Of a stretch of 11,985 nucleotides of DNA, positions 5,825 through 11,985 are shown one piece after another (the stretch's first letter is position 1; each line of letters starts with the position of its first letter). Origin of the DNA: Candidatus Nanoanaerosalina archaeon. GTDB taxonomy: Archaea; Nanohalarchaeota; Nanosalinia; Nanosalinales; Nanoanaerosalinaceae. The notes under the pieces were generated by a model. That model had not been told where the DNA came from. It did no database searches and worked only from the letters and a program-made list of their open reading frames with translations. Location of the stretch: NCBI GenBank assembly GCA_022729285.1, contig JALDAI010000018.1:1-11985 (forward strand). The letters are read 5' to 3'. A program made the translations under genes and the position numbers.

Positions 5825-6808
5825 TTAAACATCTTGCGGGTTGACCACATAGATATACCTTGAAAGACTTTTGTGGACATAGACAGAGAAATCAGCGGAT
5901 AACCCACATACCTCCGGACGGTTAAGTACAAAAACGATACGGTTACTACAGATACTTTTAGACAAATCAAGAAGTCTACCAACCATCTCCTCAGCCTCAA
6001 GTTCTTTTAATGAAGACTTACCGTATGGGAGATCTGTTACAACACCTGAAACTTTTCCCTCAATACTTGACAAAAACTTGAAAGCATCAGACTTAACGAC
6101 ATCATAATCCTCGACACCGTAAAAACCAAGGTTTCTCTTAGATCCTTCAACCATCTCAGCAGAAATATCAGAGCCCTGAACCTTAAAACCCATTAAACCT
6201 GCTTCAACAAGTATACCACCGGTACCGCAGAAAGGATCAACAACCAACGATACATTCCCCGAATCAGATCCGAAACCATCAGCTCTAGTTAGATTAACAA
6301 GACACCTTGCAAGTCTTGGATGGAGAGATACAGGCGATGAAAAAGGCCTTAAATGGCTTCTACGAGATTCAAAACTACCGCCCTCATTTAAGAAAACCCT
6401 TTTACCAAGTATAATTTTTCCTCCGATTTTAAAAGCACGGAAAACATGTTCAGGATTGTTTAGATCCACTGATCTACTAGTTATATCAAGAGAGCTACCG
6501 ATTTTTTCAGCAAGCTTGCTTCTTTTATCCTCTGACTCTCCTTCTACAATATACGGCCGAACCGCAAAACTACCTTCCAATCCGTTGATAGAGAAGCTTA
6601 GAGAATCTATACTAGATTCATCCAAGTATCTAGAAACTTCCCTTACATAAGCTAGACGGGAGAAACGGATTTCATCAGTTTTAAACAGTATAACACGCCC
6701 TACTTTATTAACAACAGAGAACTCCGAGGACTCAGATAAACAAACAGATCTAAGCTCCTCCAAAGCAAGCTCTAAATCCTCCCCCGCCAAAACGGCTAAC
6801 CATTTCAT
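5825..6808 (-). CDS. tRNA (guanine-10-N2) methyltransferase, Trm-G10/Trm11 family
   Basis: A 327-residue THUMP plus Rossmann-fold methyltransferase that modifies G10 of tRNA in archaea. The N-terminal half (about 40-140) is a divergent THUMP-containing RNA-binding region. RRSHLRPFSSPVSLHPRLAR (149-168) corresponds to the conserved linker seen as RPFFxPxSLxPRLAR in relatives. The SAM motif I is DPFCGTGGILVEAGL (191-205), an acidic residue follows at D214, and the catalytic motif IV is DLPYG (259-263). The protein is Ser-rich and looks less acidic than its neighbours. It shares the TAATG junction with the RNase Z gene, so translation may be coupled. It is divergent from the presenilin-like gene. 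Confidence 0.9.
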   Translation of the reverse strand: MKWLAVLAGEDLELALEELRSVCLSESSEFSVVNKVGRVILFKTDEIRFSRLAYVREVSRYLDESSIDSLSFSINGLEGSFAVRPYIVEGESEDKRSKLAEKIGSSLDITSRSVDLNNPEHVFRAFKIGGKIILGKRVFLNEGGSFESRRSHLRPFSSPVSLHPRLARCLVNLTRADGFGSDSGNVSLVVDPFCGTGGILVEAGLMGFKVQGSDISAEMVEGSKRNLGFYGVEDYDVVKSDAFKFLSSIEGKVSGVVTDLPYGKSSLKELEAEEMVGRLLDLSKSICSNRIVFVLNRPEVCGLSADFSVYVHKSLSRYIYVVNPQDV

Positions 6809-6858
6809 AATACTTAAATTAAAAACCGTTACTATTCAATATTTCGGCAAGACCTTTT

Positions 6859-7710
6859 ATGAACAAGAAAAATTTTTATATTCCGTTAATATTTTTCACT
6901 AGCCAGATACTTGGATTAGTAGCAGGTAAGAACTTACTACCTACTACAACTACGACACCGGGTGCTGAAAGCCCTATTACAGGACTTTACTTCTTGTTTA
7001 TGATTGGCTTTGTAACAGCGTTGATGTTGCTTCTTTACAAGTTTAAACAGACAAAAATAATTAAAGGATGGTACAGCTTAGCAGTCTTCCTAACAGTCTA
7101 CATCTTTTTCAACACTTTTGTAGACACATTACCCGCATTAATACCGGCAGCAATTGTTTTTGGTGTTAGAACAAAAACAGATAACTTAGCGCTTAAAAAC
7201 GTTTTAGATATTTTTTCTTACGCAGGAGCAGGAGCCCTGTTCGGATCACTGATAGGATTTGTCCCAGCAATTATCTTTTTGATAGTTTTAGCAGTATACG
7301 ACTTTATATCCGTCAACATAACAGGGCATATGGTAGATCTTGCTTTAGAAGGACTAGACACAGACACCTTTATGGGAATCGTATTTACACATGAACCAGG
7401 AGACGAGGAAAAGCTTAAGGAAAAACCGGCTTCCGATGAAAGTGTTGAAGTGGTAGATAAAACAGAAAACAAGCAAGAAATAGGTCTTTTAGGTGGAGGA
7501 GATGTTATAGCGCCGATGGTGTTATCTGTAAGCCTTTTGAAAAGCTTTCCGCTTTACGTTTCAATTACAACCGCTTTAGGAAGCACTCTAGGAATCATTT
7601 ATATTATGACCGCTGAAAGAGAACAAAAATTCCTGCCTGCTATCCCTATACTTGCTACATCAACTTTTGTAGGCTTGGGAGTAGGACTACTACTAACCGT
7701 TTTAATGTAA
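6859..7710 (+). CDS. Presenilin/signal-peptide-peptidase-like intramembrane aspartyl protease
   Basis: A 283-residue polytopic membrane protein with the A22/archaeal presenilin homologue (PSH) signatures: the YD motif VYDFISV (146-152, catalytic D148), the GxGD motif GGGDVIAP (212-219, catalytic D215), and a PAL-like motif P260-A261-I262 before the last membrane segment. About nine hydrophobic segments fit the family. An acidic loop of about 45 residues (165-208) separates the two Asp-bearing helices, as in relatives. Such enzymes cut substrates within the membrane, such as leftover signal peptides or membrane anchors. The PAL motif is PAI rather than PAL. It has no clear Shine-Dalgarno site; an AT-rich box (about 6814-6824) may give a short leader. 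It converges with rnp4 with a 4-nt gap. The family assignment is strong; substrates are unknown. Confidence 0.88.
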   Translation: MNKKNFYIPLIFFTSQILGLVAGKNLLPTTTTTPGAESPITGLYFLFMIGFVTALMLLLYKFKQTKIIKGWYSLAVFLTVYIFFNTFVDTLPALIPAAIVFGVRTKTDNLALKNVLDIFSYAGAGALFGSLIGFVPAIIFLIVLAVYDFISVNITGHMVDLALEGLDTDTFMGIVFTHEPGDEEKLKEKPASDESVEVVDKTENKQEIGLLGGGDVIAPMVLSVSLLKSFPLYVSITTALGSTLGIIYIMTAEREQKFLPAIPILATSTFVGLGVGLLLTVLM

Positions 7711-7714
7711 TTGA

Positions 7715-8023
7715 TTAGCCATATGGAAACCTTCTGATGTTCCCACAGCTACTGCACTTAACAACAATTCTTTTATGGACAGAGTTAAGCCTGACTGAAC
7801 AGCTTTTTCCAGGATAAAGGTACGATTTACAGCTGTTGCAGAAACGCATCCTATACTTTTTTGGGATAGACACATTGTACTTCATACCTATCTTTCTCGC
7901 TAACTCAACGTACCTGTCAGAAAGAGAACTGTCTAGTAAAAACTTTTTTTCAGCCATTACGAAAAGTCTTTCAATCCTTTCTTCAGCAATGTCCTTCATC
8001 TCTTTCTTAGAAATCTTTCCCAT
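7715..8023 (-). CDS. rnp4: RNase P protein component 4 (Rpp21/Rpr2 family)
   Basis: A 102-residue zinc-binding subunit of archaeal RNase P, which removes 5' leaders from tRNA precursors. The N-terminal helices contain AEERIERLFVMAEKKF (13-28) and SDRYVELARKIGMKY (35-49). The zinc ribbon uses C62-x2-C65 and C90-x2-C93, with the family pattern FCNSCKSYLYPG (61-72), SVRL and CGNIRRFPYG at the C-terminus. ATG8023 is chosen; a TTG lies just before it. The box CTTTAAAGG (8046-8054) is centred 27 nt upstream, so the gene probably has its own leaderless promoter at the end of the upstream membrane-protein gene, even though spacing of 25 nt also allows read-through. Confidence 0.93.
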   Translation of the reverse strand: MGKISKKEMKDIAEERIERLFVMAEKKFLLDSSLSDRYVELARKIGMKYNVSIPKKYRMRFCNSCKSYLYPGKSCSVRLNSVHKRIVVKCSSCGNIRRFPYG

Positions 8024-8045
8024 CAAAAAACACTTACCAAAAAAA

Positions 8046-8055
8046 CCTTTAAAGC
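8046..8055 (-). promoter_or_regulatory. TATA-like box for rnp4
   Basis: GCTTTAAAGG is centred 27 nt before ATG8023 and overlaps the 3' end of the upstream gene. The position fits a leaderless transcript made independently of the membrane-protein pair. Confidence 0.45.
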
Positions 8056-8330
8056 TTAAACTTGTTCCACAACATAAAACAGGAGAGACAAATCAAAGAC
8101 ATTGAGATTAAAAATACAAGTTCATAACCTGTTTTAAGCAAAGTGTTCGGCGTTAAAATGTTCAATCCTGCTAAAGTTGAAGATACTCCAAACAAAACCA
8201 TACCTGTGTACAAGAACTTCCACTCTTTCGAACTTTCACCGCCAACAAACTCCTTGTGGAAGAAGAATGCAATGAGAGCAGATGCTAAAAATAAAGCTCC
8301 TGATATAGTGAATAAAACAGCTTCAAACAT
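8049..8330 (-). CDS. Small membrane protein, second of a tandem paralogous pair
   Basis: A 93-residue protein I do not recognise as a named family. Three hydrophobic segments are visible (about 4-24, 39-58 and 68-87) with a Lys-ended C-terminus. It aligns without gaps to the product of the neighbouring gene at 8330-8623 in the first 50 residues, sharing KEF-x8-WK-x3-TG-x2-L-x-G. Its ATG overlaps the stop of that gene (TAATG), with GGTGA a few bases upstream, so the two are translated together and may form a heteromeric membrane complex; this is inference. The related small archaeal helical membrane proteins I know of have no clear function. Confidence 0.8.
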   Translation of the reverse strand: MFEAVLFTISGALFLASALIAFFFHKEFVGGESSKEWKFLYTGMVLFGVSSTLAGLNILTPNTLLKTGYELVFLISMSLICLSCFMLWNKFKL

Positions 8331-8623
8331 TAAAACTCACCTCTACTAGTGTTGTAAAGTCCTATAGAAAAGCCTACAGCAACTGACAAAGCCCCTATAA
8401 ATATCGGAGTAGGGAAGAATAAAGTGACATTAGAATTTAACAAGTTTATCACGAAAGCGTCAAATAAAAATCCTAGACCCATTAAAAACAACCCTGTAGA
8501 AATTATCTTCCATGACAAAGGCGCTCCATGCATAAAAAACTCTTTACCATACAAATAGAAAAAAAGCGATGACAAAAACGATAAAACACCTGTAATCAAC
8601 ATTATAAGAAAACTTATATCCAT
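8330..8623 (-). CDS. Small membrane protein, first of a tandem paralogous pair
   Basis: A 97-residue protein with hydrophobic segments at about 3-25, 39-63 and 70-91, not recognised as a named family. KEF (27-29), WK (38-39) and TG (43-44) are shared with the downstream paralogue at the same spacing. ATG8623 is preferred to GTG8632 because GTGAT, which fits the 16S tail, stands 5 nt upstream, and a TATA-like TAATTAAAC (about 8648-8656) is about 29 nt before the ATG. It heads a probable operon with its paralogue and possibly rnp4. Confidence 0.8.
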   Translation of the reverse strand: MDISFLIMLITGVLSFLSSLFFYLYGKEFFMHGAPLSWKIISTGLFLMGLGFLFDAFVINLLNSNVTLFFPTPIFIGALSVAVGFSIGLYNTSRGEF

Positions 8624-8709
8624 TATTATCACATTTATTTAACAAAAGTTTAATTAGTGACCGCAGTTTAAGTATCTTCTCCAAAACAAGTGGAAAAAAC
8701 TCCAGAGAT

Positions 8710-9711
8710 TCATAAAAGTTCCAGCTGTTCTTGTACTAGATGTTTGAAAGTTATCAGTAATATAGGGCCAAGAATCAAACCCTTAACACCGAATACTAAC
8801 ACCCCTGAAAGAAAACCAATAAGGAACGTCAAGTAACCCTCATCTATCTTAGAAGCGCCAAGGTAAGGAAGGATGAAAGCTTCCGGTATCAAGGCTAAAC
8901 CGAAGAAACTGAAAACAGTCAGCCAAAAAGCAAGCCATACCTCGCCCATAACAAAGTAGTACAGAATTACCGGAACTAAAACCACTGCAGAAGTAAAACC
9001 TCTGAAAAAAGCTGCTAAACCCGCAATAATAGCCAATAACCAGAAAAAAGGCATCGGATGACCTAAAAATACCATGCCTATCAAATAAAATCCTATACCA
9101 GCAATTGCAGTCGTGATCAAAGCATAAGTTCCGTAAATAACGAAAACATCCTTTGTCAGCTGTTCAACGAAAGAGATAGTTTCCTTTAGAAAGCTTTCAT
9201 CGCTTTCATCAAGCCTCTCAACTAAGTTGATAAAAATACTGTATACCTTATCTCCTTCCCTATATCCGAAGAAAACAACTACAAAGTAGATGAAAACGTT
9301 TAAGAACGCAAGATGAATAGAAGAAGCGAAGTCAAACACAGCAGATCTTAAGTAGTCCTCAACATAAGAAACTCCTGTAGAAACATACGTTGTTAAAACC
9401 TCTAAATTATATGTTTCAAGCAGCGTTTCAATAGCTCCTGTGGCTCTCTCCGAAAGATTAATGATCTCAAGAGTTATAAGAGAAGCGTTAGTAGCTAAAA
9501 AGTACAAACCCCCGACTATAACAGCGAAAACACCGAAAGAAAGCACGCCGATAACTAAGCGTTCATCAAATCTTTTACCAAGCCTTTTAACAAGAACTTT
9601 TAGAGCATAAGCTGTTAAAACACCGAAAAAAAGTACATCAAATATTGGAGAAATCAAGTAAAACGTTAAAGCACCTAGTAAACCTATAACAATAAGCTCA
9701 AGCTTCTCCAT
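8710..9711 (-). CDS. AI-2E/PerM-family membrane protein
   Basis: A 333-residue polytopic protein of the AI-2E transporter (DUF20, UPF0118, PerM) family. It starts with two hydrophobic segments (about 5-40), then a third (52-73), a soluble middle region with an amphipathic segment (about 75-130), and further membrane segments to the end. The C-terminal signature FGVKGLILGPILL (307-319) is the conserved GxxGxxxGP element of the family, and about 340 residues is the usual length. Family members have been linked to signal export, proton/sodium exchange or permease functions, and the substrate cannot be told from sequence; sodium-coupled roles would suit a halophile but that is speculation. It is divergent from fxsA across 53 nt. 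Confidence 0.88.
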   Translation of the reverse strand: MEKLELIVIGLLGALTFYLISPIFDVLFFGVLTAYALKVLVKRLGKRFDERLVIGVLSFGVFAVIVGGLYFLATNASLITLEIINLSERATGAIETLLETYNLEVLTTYVSTGVSYVEDYLRSAVFDFASSIHLAFLNVFIYFVVVFFGYREGDKVYSIFINLVERLDESDESFLKETISFVEQLTKDVFVIYGTYALITTAIAGIGFYLIGMVFLGHPMPFFWLLAIIAGLAAFFRGFTSAVVLVPVILYYFVMGEVWLAFWLTVFSFFGLALIPEAFILPYLGASKIDEGYLTFLIGFLSGVLVFGVKGLILGPILLITFKHLVQEQLELL

Positions 9712-9733
9712 AAACTTTTGTTAGTAACAAACC

Positions 9734-9744
9734 CTTATCAAAAT
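9734..9744. promoter_or_regulatory. Possible shared bidirectional TATA-like element
   Basis: CTTATCAAAAT, read as ATTTTGATAAG on the other strand, is centred at about 9738, which is 27 nt from both ATG9711 (minus) and ATG9765 (plus). The spacing fits leaderless transcription in both directions, but the box is a weak TATA match. Confidence 0.3.
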
Positions 9745-9764
9745 TACTGTATAAAGAACAGATT

Positions 9765-10163
9765 ATGTTAGGAAAACTAATACTGCTCCTAATTATCTTA
9801 CCAGCAGTAGAACTTTACATATTATTAGAATTAGGAGCATCAATAGGGGTTTTAAACACAGTTCTGATAATAGTAGCTACAGGCCTTATAGGTACAGGGC
9901 TTTACAAGAGCCAAAGCTACATAAACTTGACAAAGATGTACCATGCGACCCAGAAAGGATGGGTGCCCGACATAGAGCTTTTTGATCATCTTTTAATCAT
10001 TATAGGAGCGGTTCTTCTCATGTCACCGGGTATAATAACCGATACCGCAGGACTACTTTTACTACTACCTCCTACAAGACCTCTAATTAGAGAACTGGTT
10101 AAAAGAAAAATAAAGAAAAGTATGAACGGGAAAGTAGAAGTTCAAACCTACTCTCCTTCATAA
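9765..10163 (+). CDS. fxsA: FxsA family membrane protein
   Basis: A 132-residue membrane protein matching FxsA (PF04186): PAVELYILLELGASIG (13-28) for the conserved PxxE start, membrane segments at about 4-24, 29-47 and 75-105, and the signature SPGIITDTAGLLLLLPPTRP (87-106). In Escherichia coli FxsA suppresses exclusion of phage T7 by the F plasmid; its normal role is unknown. The C-terminal tail KRKIKKSMNGKVEVQTYSPS is basic and would face the cytoplasm. The last 16 nt overlap the 3' end of the opposing aminopeptidase gene. Confidence 0.9.
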   Translation: MLGKLILLLIILPAVELYILLELGASIGVLNTVLIIVATGLIGTGLYKSQSYINLTKMYHATQKGWVPDIELFDHLLIIIGAVLLMSPGIITDTAGLLLLLPPTRPLIRELVKRKIKKSMNGKVEVQTYSPS

Positions 10164-11548
10164 AATGCTTTACCCGCTTTGAACGTGGAATAGATATCTG
10201 CCTTGGATGCTATCTCATAAGGAGAATGCATGCTGAGTAGCGGGAATCCCATATCAACTACATCAGAACCTCTATTAGCAAGGAACTTAGCAACCGTACC
10301 TCCACCTCCTTTATCAACTTTACCAAGTTCTACAGGGTGGAAAGGAACTTCTTCATCGTTGAACCATTTTCTAACCCTTCCAACAAACTCAGCATTTGCA
10401 TCGTTAGCAGAGTACTTTCCTCCTGCTCCTGTGAACTTTACAAAAGCTACTCCCTGGCCTAGGTTTAAAGAGTTCTTTGCATCATGCATCTCAGCGTGGT
10501 TCGGGTTTACAGCTGCAGATACATCCATAGATAATGCATCAACATTGTTGAAAAATCCGTGTATCCCGCTCTCAACCTTTTCACCCGATTTCTCAATCAG
10601 TAGAGAAACAACTCTTTCAAGGAAACCGCTCTTAATAGAAGTATTACCTTCACTACCTATCTCCTCCTTATCAAAGAAACAAGCCATCAAGGTTTTATCG
10701 GATTCAGATTCGAAAAGAGATTCTAAAGAGACAAATGCATGCCCTCTATCATCTTGGCCATATGCAGCAACCATAGACCTATCAAATCCCATATCTTTGG
10801 ATTTTGTAGCAGGAACAGCCTCTATCTCAGCAGACATCATGTCCTCTTCCACGAATCCGTACTTCTCATTCAAGTAGTTGAGAATATTTAGTTTAACAGC
10901 TTCCTCAGCTCCTTCTTCATCGATAGGGATGTTCCCTACAAGTATATTAAGCTCCTCACCCTCTATAGCGTCCTTAAGCTTCTTCTTCAACTGTTCTCTA
11001 CCAAGGTGCGGTAAAAGATCAGGAACTAAGAAGACAGGATCGTTTTCATCCTCTCCTACTACAAAAGTGTGAACATTGTTTTCAGAGTCAACAACAGTCC
11101 CATGGAAAGCTAACGGTACATTAGTCCACTGGTACTTTTTGATACCTCCATAGTAATGAGTATCAGCTATACAAAGATCATTCGCTTCATAAAAAGACTT
11201 TTGTTTTAAATCCAGCCTAGGAGCATCAAGGTGTGAAAGAGTAACCCTTACATCATCAAAGTTTTCACCGATTTTTGCTGCAACAATCTGTTTCTTCTTG
11301 TTAACAGCATAAACTTTGTCCCCCGACTCTATTTTAGAGACATCCTCCAAGTTTTTGTAACCCTTTTCTTCAACTCTTTCAAGAATATAATTAAAAGCTT
11401 CTCTTTCAGTTTTAGCACTGTCCAAAAAGTCTTTATAACTGTCAGCGAATTCAAACGCTTTATCTTTATCAATAGATTTCCAAGTAGATTCTTTTTTGAA
11501 AACAAGTTTTTCCTTTAATTTTTCAGCTTTAGAAGTATCATCACTCAT
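10148..11548 (-). CDS. M18 family metallo-aminopeptidase (aspartyl aminopeptidase-like)
   Basis: A 466-residue zinc aminopeptidase of the M18 family, which removes acidic N-terminal residues from peptides in the cytoplasm. Conserved elements are SHLDAPRLDLK (105-115, zinc ligand H106), HYYGGIKKYQW (131-141), GEDENDPVF (165-173), LLPHL (178-182), GQDDRG (264-269, bridging Asp), DKEEIGSEG (293-301, catalytic Glu pair), NPNHAEMHDAKN (348-359), GKYSANDA (377-384), GGGGT (414-418) and LLSMHSPYEIASKAD (437-451, ligand H441). All expected metal ligands seem present. ATG11548 is preferred over GTG11557 because AGGTG (11555-11559) stands 6 nt upstream. The protein is strongly acidic, as are its likely substrates in a halophile. 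It converges with fxsA. Confidence 0.95.
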   Translation of the reverse strand: MSDDTSKAEKLKEKLVFKKESTWKSIDKDKAFEFADSYKDFLDSAKTEREAFNYILERVEEKGYKNLEDVSKIESGDKVYAVNKKKQIVAAKIGENFDDVRVTLSHLDAPRLDLKQKSFYEANDLCIADTHYYGGIKKYQWTNVPLAFHGTVVDSENNVHTFVVGEDENDPVFLVPDLLPHLGREQLKKKLKDAIEGEELNILVGNIPIDEEGAEEAVKLNILNYLNEKYGFVEEDMMSAEIEAVPATKSKDMGFDRSMVAAYGQDDRGHAFVSLESLFESESDKTLMACFFDKEEIGSEGNTSIKSGFLERVVSLLIEKSGEKVESGIHGFFNNVDALSMDVSAAVNPNHAEMHDAKNSLNLGQGVAFVKFTGAGGKYSANDANAEFVGRVRKWFNDEEVPFHPVELGKVDKGGGGTVAKFLANRGSDVVDMGFPLLSMHSPYEIASKADIYSTFKAGKAFYEGE

Positions 11549-11554
11549 AAAAAA

Positions 11555-11559
11555 CACCT
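11555..11559 (-). promoter_or_regulatory. Shine-Dalgarno AGGTG for the M18 aminopeptidase
   Basis: AGGTG with a 6-nt T-rich spacer before ATG11548 decides the start. A TTTAAAG box (11581-11588 region, minus strand) is suitably placed for a leader of about 12 nt. Confidence 0.65.
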
Positions 11560-11667
11560 AACAGTTAGTTACCTTAACAACTTTAAACAGCTTTCCCTAA
11601 GACAAATTAACCGTATTTTAAGGAAAATTATTAAACCACCCGTTTAAATTATAAATTAGTGTTAAAA

Positions 11668-11985
11668 ATGGAGAAAGAAAGAAAGTCACCAAAGCTTAAT
11701 GAGTCTAACAAAAAAATCATGATTTATTCAGCCATCGTTTTAGCTGTAGTCTTAAGTATTTTTTTAGCAATAAATGCATTAGATATCCAAGGTCAAAGAC
11801 CTGATGACGTAGATAGAGACTCTACAGAGAACAGATCTTATGGCGACCACTTATCCCAGAACCAGGAAGACCTTATCGGATATATTGAGTCCAATAACTC
11901 AGGAAACATAAGAGATTTAGCAGAAGAGTTAGACGATATAGATTACCTAGACTTTGAAGGTAACACTCCTTTAATCATAGCCTCA
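11668..11985 (+). CDS. Membrane-anchored protein with ankyrin-like repeat (3' truncated)
   Basis: A frame open from ATG11668 to the window end, giving 106 residues with no stop. Residues 1-17 are charged (EKERKSPKLNESNKK), 18-37 form one hydrophobic membrane segment, and 40-67 are a polar, Asp-rich linker, so the rest likely lies outside the membrane. Residues 77-106 (NSGNIRDLAEELDD..., then DFEGNTPLIIAS) match the ankyrin pattern of a helix pair followed by xDxxGNTPLxxA. More repeats would be expected beyond the edge. If right, this is a membrane-tethered protein-interaction module on the cell surface or in the external space. It could also be an unrelated helical repeat. TTTAAATTATAAA (11643-11655) is a plausible promoter box. 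It is divergent from the aminopeptidase gene. Confidence 0.65.
   Translation, partial: MEKERKSPKLNESNKKIMIYSAIVLAVVLSIFLAINALDIQGQRPDDVDRDSTENRSYGDHLSQNQEDLIGYIESNNSGNIRDLAEELDDIDYLDFEGNTPLIIAS

Noticed and set aside
10230..10877. A 215-codon plus-strand frame opposite the aminopeptidase
   Set aside because: It is antisense to conserved M18 motifs, is rich in Ser, Pro and Leu in the way antisense of acidic genes tends to be, and has no promoter or ribosome site.
1..11985. CRISPR array, IS element, integrase, rRNA or C/D-box RNA
   Set aside because: No regularly spaced repeats, transposase or integrase motifs, or rRNA-like stretches were seen. Isolated TGATGA and CTGA strings occur only inside coding regions without a matching box pair.

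Overview
The window looks like a chromosomal segment of a low-GC, salt-adapted archaeon, most likely a DPANN lineage and plausibly Nanohaloarchaeota. Several features point to Archaea: an RNase P protein of the Rpp21/Rnp4 type, a Trm-G10-like tRNA methyltransferase, a tRNA with a bulge-helix-bulge intron, a presenilin-type GxGD protease, and AGGTG Shine-Dalgarno sites mixed with apparently leaderless genes that have TATA-like boxes about 27 nt before the start codon. Many proteins are rich in Asp and Glu, which suits a salt-in halophile, but the DNA is AT-rich, unlike most Halobacteria. The phylum is an inference from these traits.

Layout. At 1-559 is the 3' end of a secreted, Cys-rich surface protein with a thrombospondin type-1 (TSP1)-like module and an Asp/Gly/Asn tract. 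It is followed 11 nt later by an orphan family-5 solute-binding protein (571-1998). An intron-containing tRNA-Glu(CUC) on the minus strand (1999-2144) starts exactly where that gene stops, followed by a DUF3467 protein. At 2634-4529 is a thiol-redox cluster: two CPYC glutaredoxin/NrdH-like proteins, a winged-helix regulator between them, and a thioredoxin reductase whose NADPH-phosphate motif is missing. A CsaA/EMAPII-like tRNA-binding protein follows it.

From 4881 to 6808 (minus) RNase Z and Trm-G10 overlap at the TAATG junction. Together with tRNA-Glu, the tRNA-binding protein and Rnp4 (7715-8023), this makes the window rich in tRNA maturation functions. A presenilin/SPP-like intramembrane aspartyl protease lies at 6859-7710. 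Two small membrane proteins that are tandem paralogues of each other (8049-8623) lie upstream of rnp4. An AI-2E/PerM-family membrane protein and an FxsA protein diverge from a 53-nt intergenic gap. An M18 aminopeptidase overlaps fxsA tail to tail by 16 nt. The right edge holds the start of a membrane-anchored protein whose visible end resembles an ankyrin repeat.

No IS element, CRISPR array, rRNA or integrase is visible, and every intergenic gap is shorter than 300 nt. The most interesting parts are the surface or membrane proteins with eukaryote-like modules at both edges (TSP1, ankyrin-like), the unusual reductase, and the unrecognised paralogous membrane pair.
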